From Erysipelotrichaceae bacterium (GTDB lineage: Bacteria > Bacillota_I > Bacilli_A > Erysipelotrichales > Erysipelotrichaceae): a DNA stretch of 29,133 bases. The stretch spans positions 1 through 29,133 of the forward strand of contig DXZE01000004.1 of NCBI GenBank assembly GCA_019415435.1, given 5' to 3'. The first letter of the stretch is position 1; every line of letters begins with the position of its first letter. The position numbers were made by a program, and so were the translations under genes. Below, one piece after another: positions 28,862-29,133 of the stretch. The notes below the pieces were generated by a model that searched no databases, was not told where the DNA came from, and was given only the letters and a program-made list of their open reading frames with translations.

Positions 28862-28885
28862 ATTTTGTAAGGAAGGAGTCGTCTT

Positions 28886-29133
28886 ATGAGCGATACGATT
28901 GCAACAGTCAGAGAAGAAGCTCTGAAAGCTGTGTCAGAAGCACAGGATCCTGCCTCTCTCCAGGAGGTCAGGGTACACTACCTTGGCAAAAAAGGTGAAA
29001 TTCAGGCATTGATGAAAGAAATGAAAAATCTGCCAAAGGAAGAAAAACCGGCTTTTGGTCAGAAAGTCAATGCGGCCAAGCAGGAAGTGACAGAAGCTTT
29101 GGAAAGCAGAAAACAGGAATTAGATGCCAAAGC
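28886..29133 (+). CDS. pheS: Phenylalanyl-tRNA synthetase alpha subunit (partial, 5' end)
   Basis: The first 82 codons before the window ends. The sequence shows the N-terminal coiled-coil of PheS: SLQEVRVHYLGKKGEIQALMKEMKNLPKEEKPAFGQKVN, with the highly conserved YLGKKG motif, followed by a charged helical stretch. The catalytic domain is beyond the edge. The ATG is preceded by AAGGAAGGAG at good distance and by a Phe-specific T-box, which confirms the identity. pheT presumably follows outside the window. Confidence 0.97.
   Translation, partial: MSDTIATVREEALKAVSEAQDPASLQEVRVHYLGKKGEIQALMKEMKNLPKEEKPAFGQKVNAAKQEVTEALESRKQELDAK

Noticed and set aside
1..29133. CRISPR array, tRNA or rRNA genes, integrase or prophage
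   Set aside because: No regularly spaced repeats, cloverleaf or rRNA-like stretches, or recombinase motifs were seen on either strand.

Overview
The window looks like chromosomal DNA of a low-to-moderate-GC Firmicute. The most likely group is the Erysipelotrichia, although the sequence alone cannot prove this. Supporting signs are an HrcA-type CIRCE element, a phenylalanine T-box leader before pheS, strong AGGAGG-type ribosome binding sites on some genes, ECF and SsuABC-like transport, short operons and an ordinary code with TGA as stop. No tRNA, rRNA, CRISPR array or prophage was seen. The only mobile-element trace is at the left edge, where two compact hairpins followed by TAGTTCAC resemble the right end of an IS200/IS605 (TnpB-type) element abutting a terminator.

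Layout: 0.1-2.4 kb (-) WYL regulator, Sir2 deacetylase and nitroreductase operon with a palindromic operator candidate. 2.45-4.6 kb (+) membrane protein, CDF transporter with an Mn-type site, and a one-TM protein. 4.6-6.5 kb (-) htpG under CIRCE. 6.6-9.2 kb (+) two-subunit class I fumarase and malic enzyme (fumarate to malate to pyruvate). 9.2-13.2 kb (-) rlmA, a stand-alone infA with a TTG start, then the queuosine operon tgt-queA-queH. 13.3-14.7 kb (+) tightly overlapped trio: membrane protein, SmtB-type ArsR regulator, DEDDh exonuclease. 14.8-15.5 kb (+) pyrophosphatase-like protein and a small unknown. 15.5-18.8 kb (-) folT-like ECF S component, yggS, aminotransferase and zinc phospholipase-C-like gene. 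18.9-21.7 kb (+) two U32 proteins (TrhP1/TrhP2-like) and a TrmH-family methyltransferase. 21.8-23.6 kb (+) an unusual PEPCK/HPr-kinase-like P-loop protein with a cre-like site. 23.6-24.3 kb (+) a second TrmH-family methyltransferase (YsgA/RlmP-like). 24.4-26.7 kb (-) ABC importer. 26.8-28.6 kb acylphosphatase (-), a peptidase E-like protein lacking its nucleophile (+) and trmO (-). 28.6 kb to the end (+) T-box leader and the start of pheS.

Two themes stand out. First, about nine genes act, or probably act, on tRNA or rRNA modification (rlmA, tgt, queA, queH, two U32 genes, two TrmH-family genes, trmO). Second, at least seven genes (fumarase alpha, rlmA, yggS, trhP1-like, rlmP-like, peptidase E-like, trmO) have a good -10 box ending only 6-7 nt before the best start codon and no usable Shine-Dalgarno. 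They are therefore probably transcribed as leaderless mRNAs, while htpG, pheS, infA and others have ordinary leaders. The strongest candidates for something undescribed are this leaderless set, the PEPCK/HPrK hybrid, the nucleophile-less peptidase E-like protein and the ArsR/exonuclease/membrane trio.
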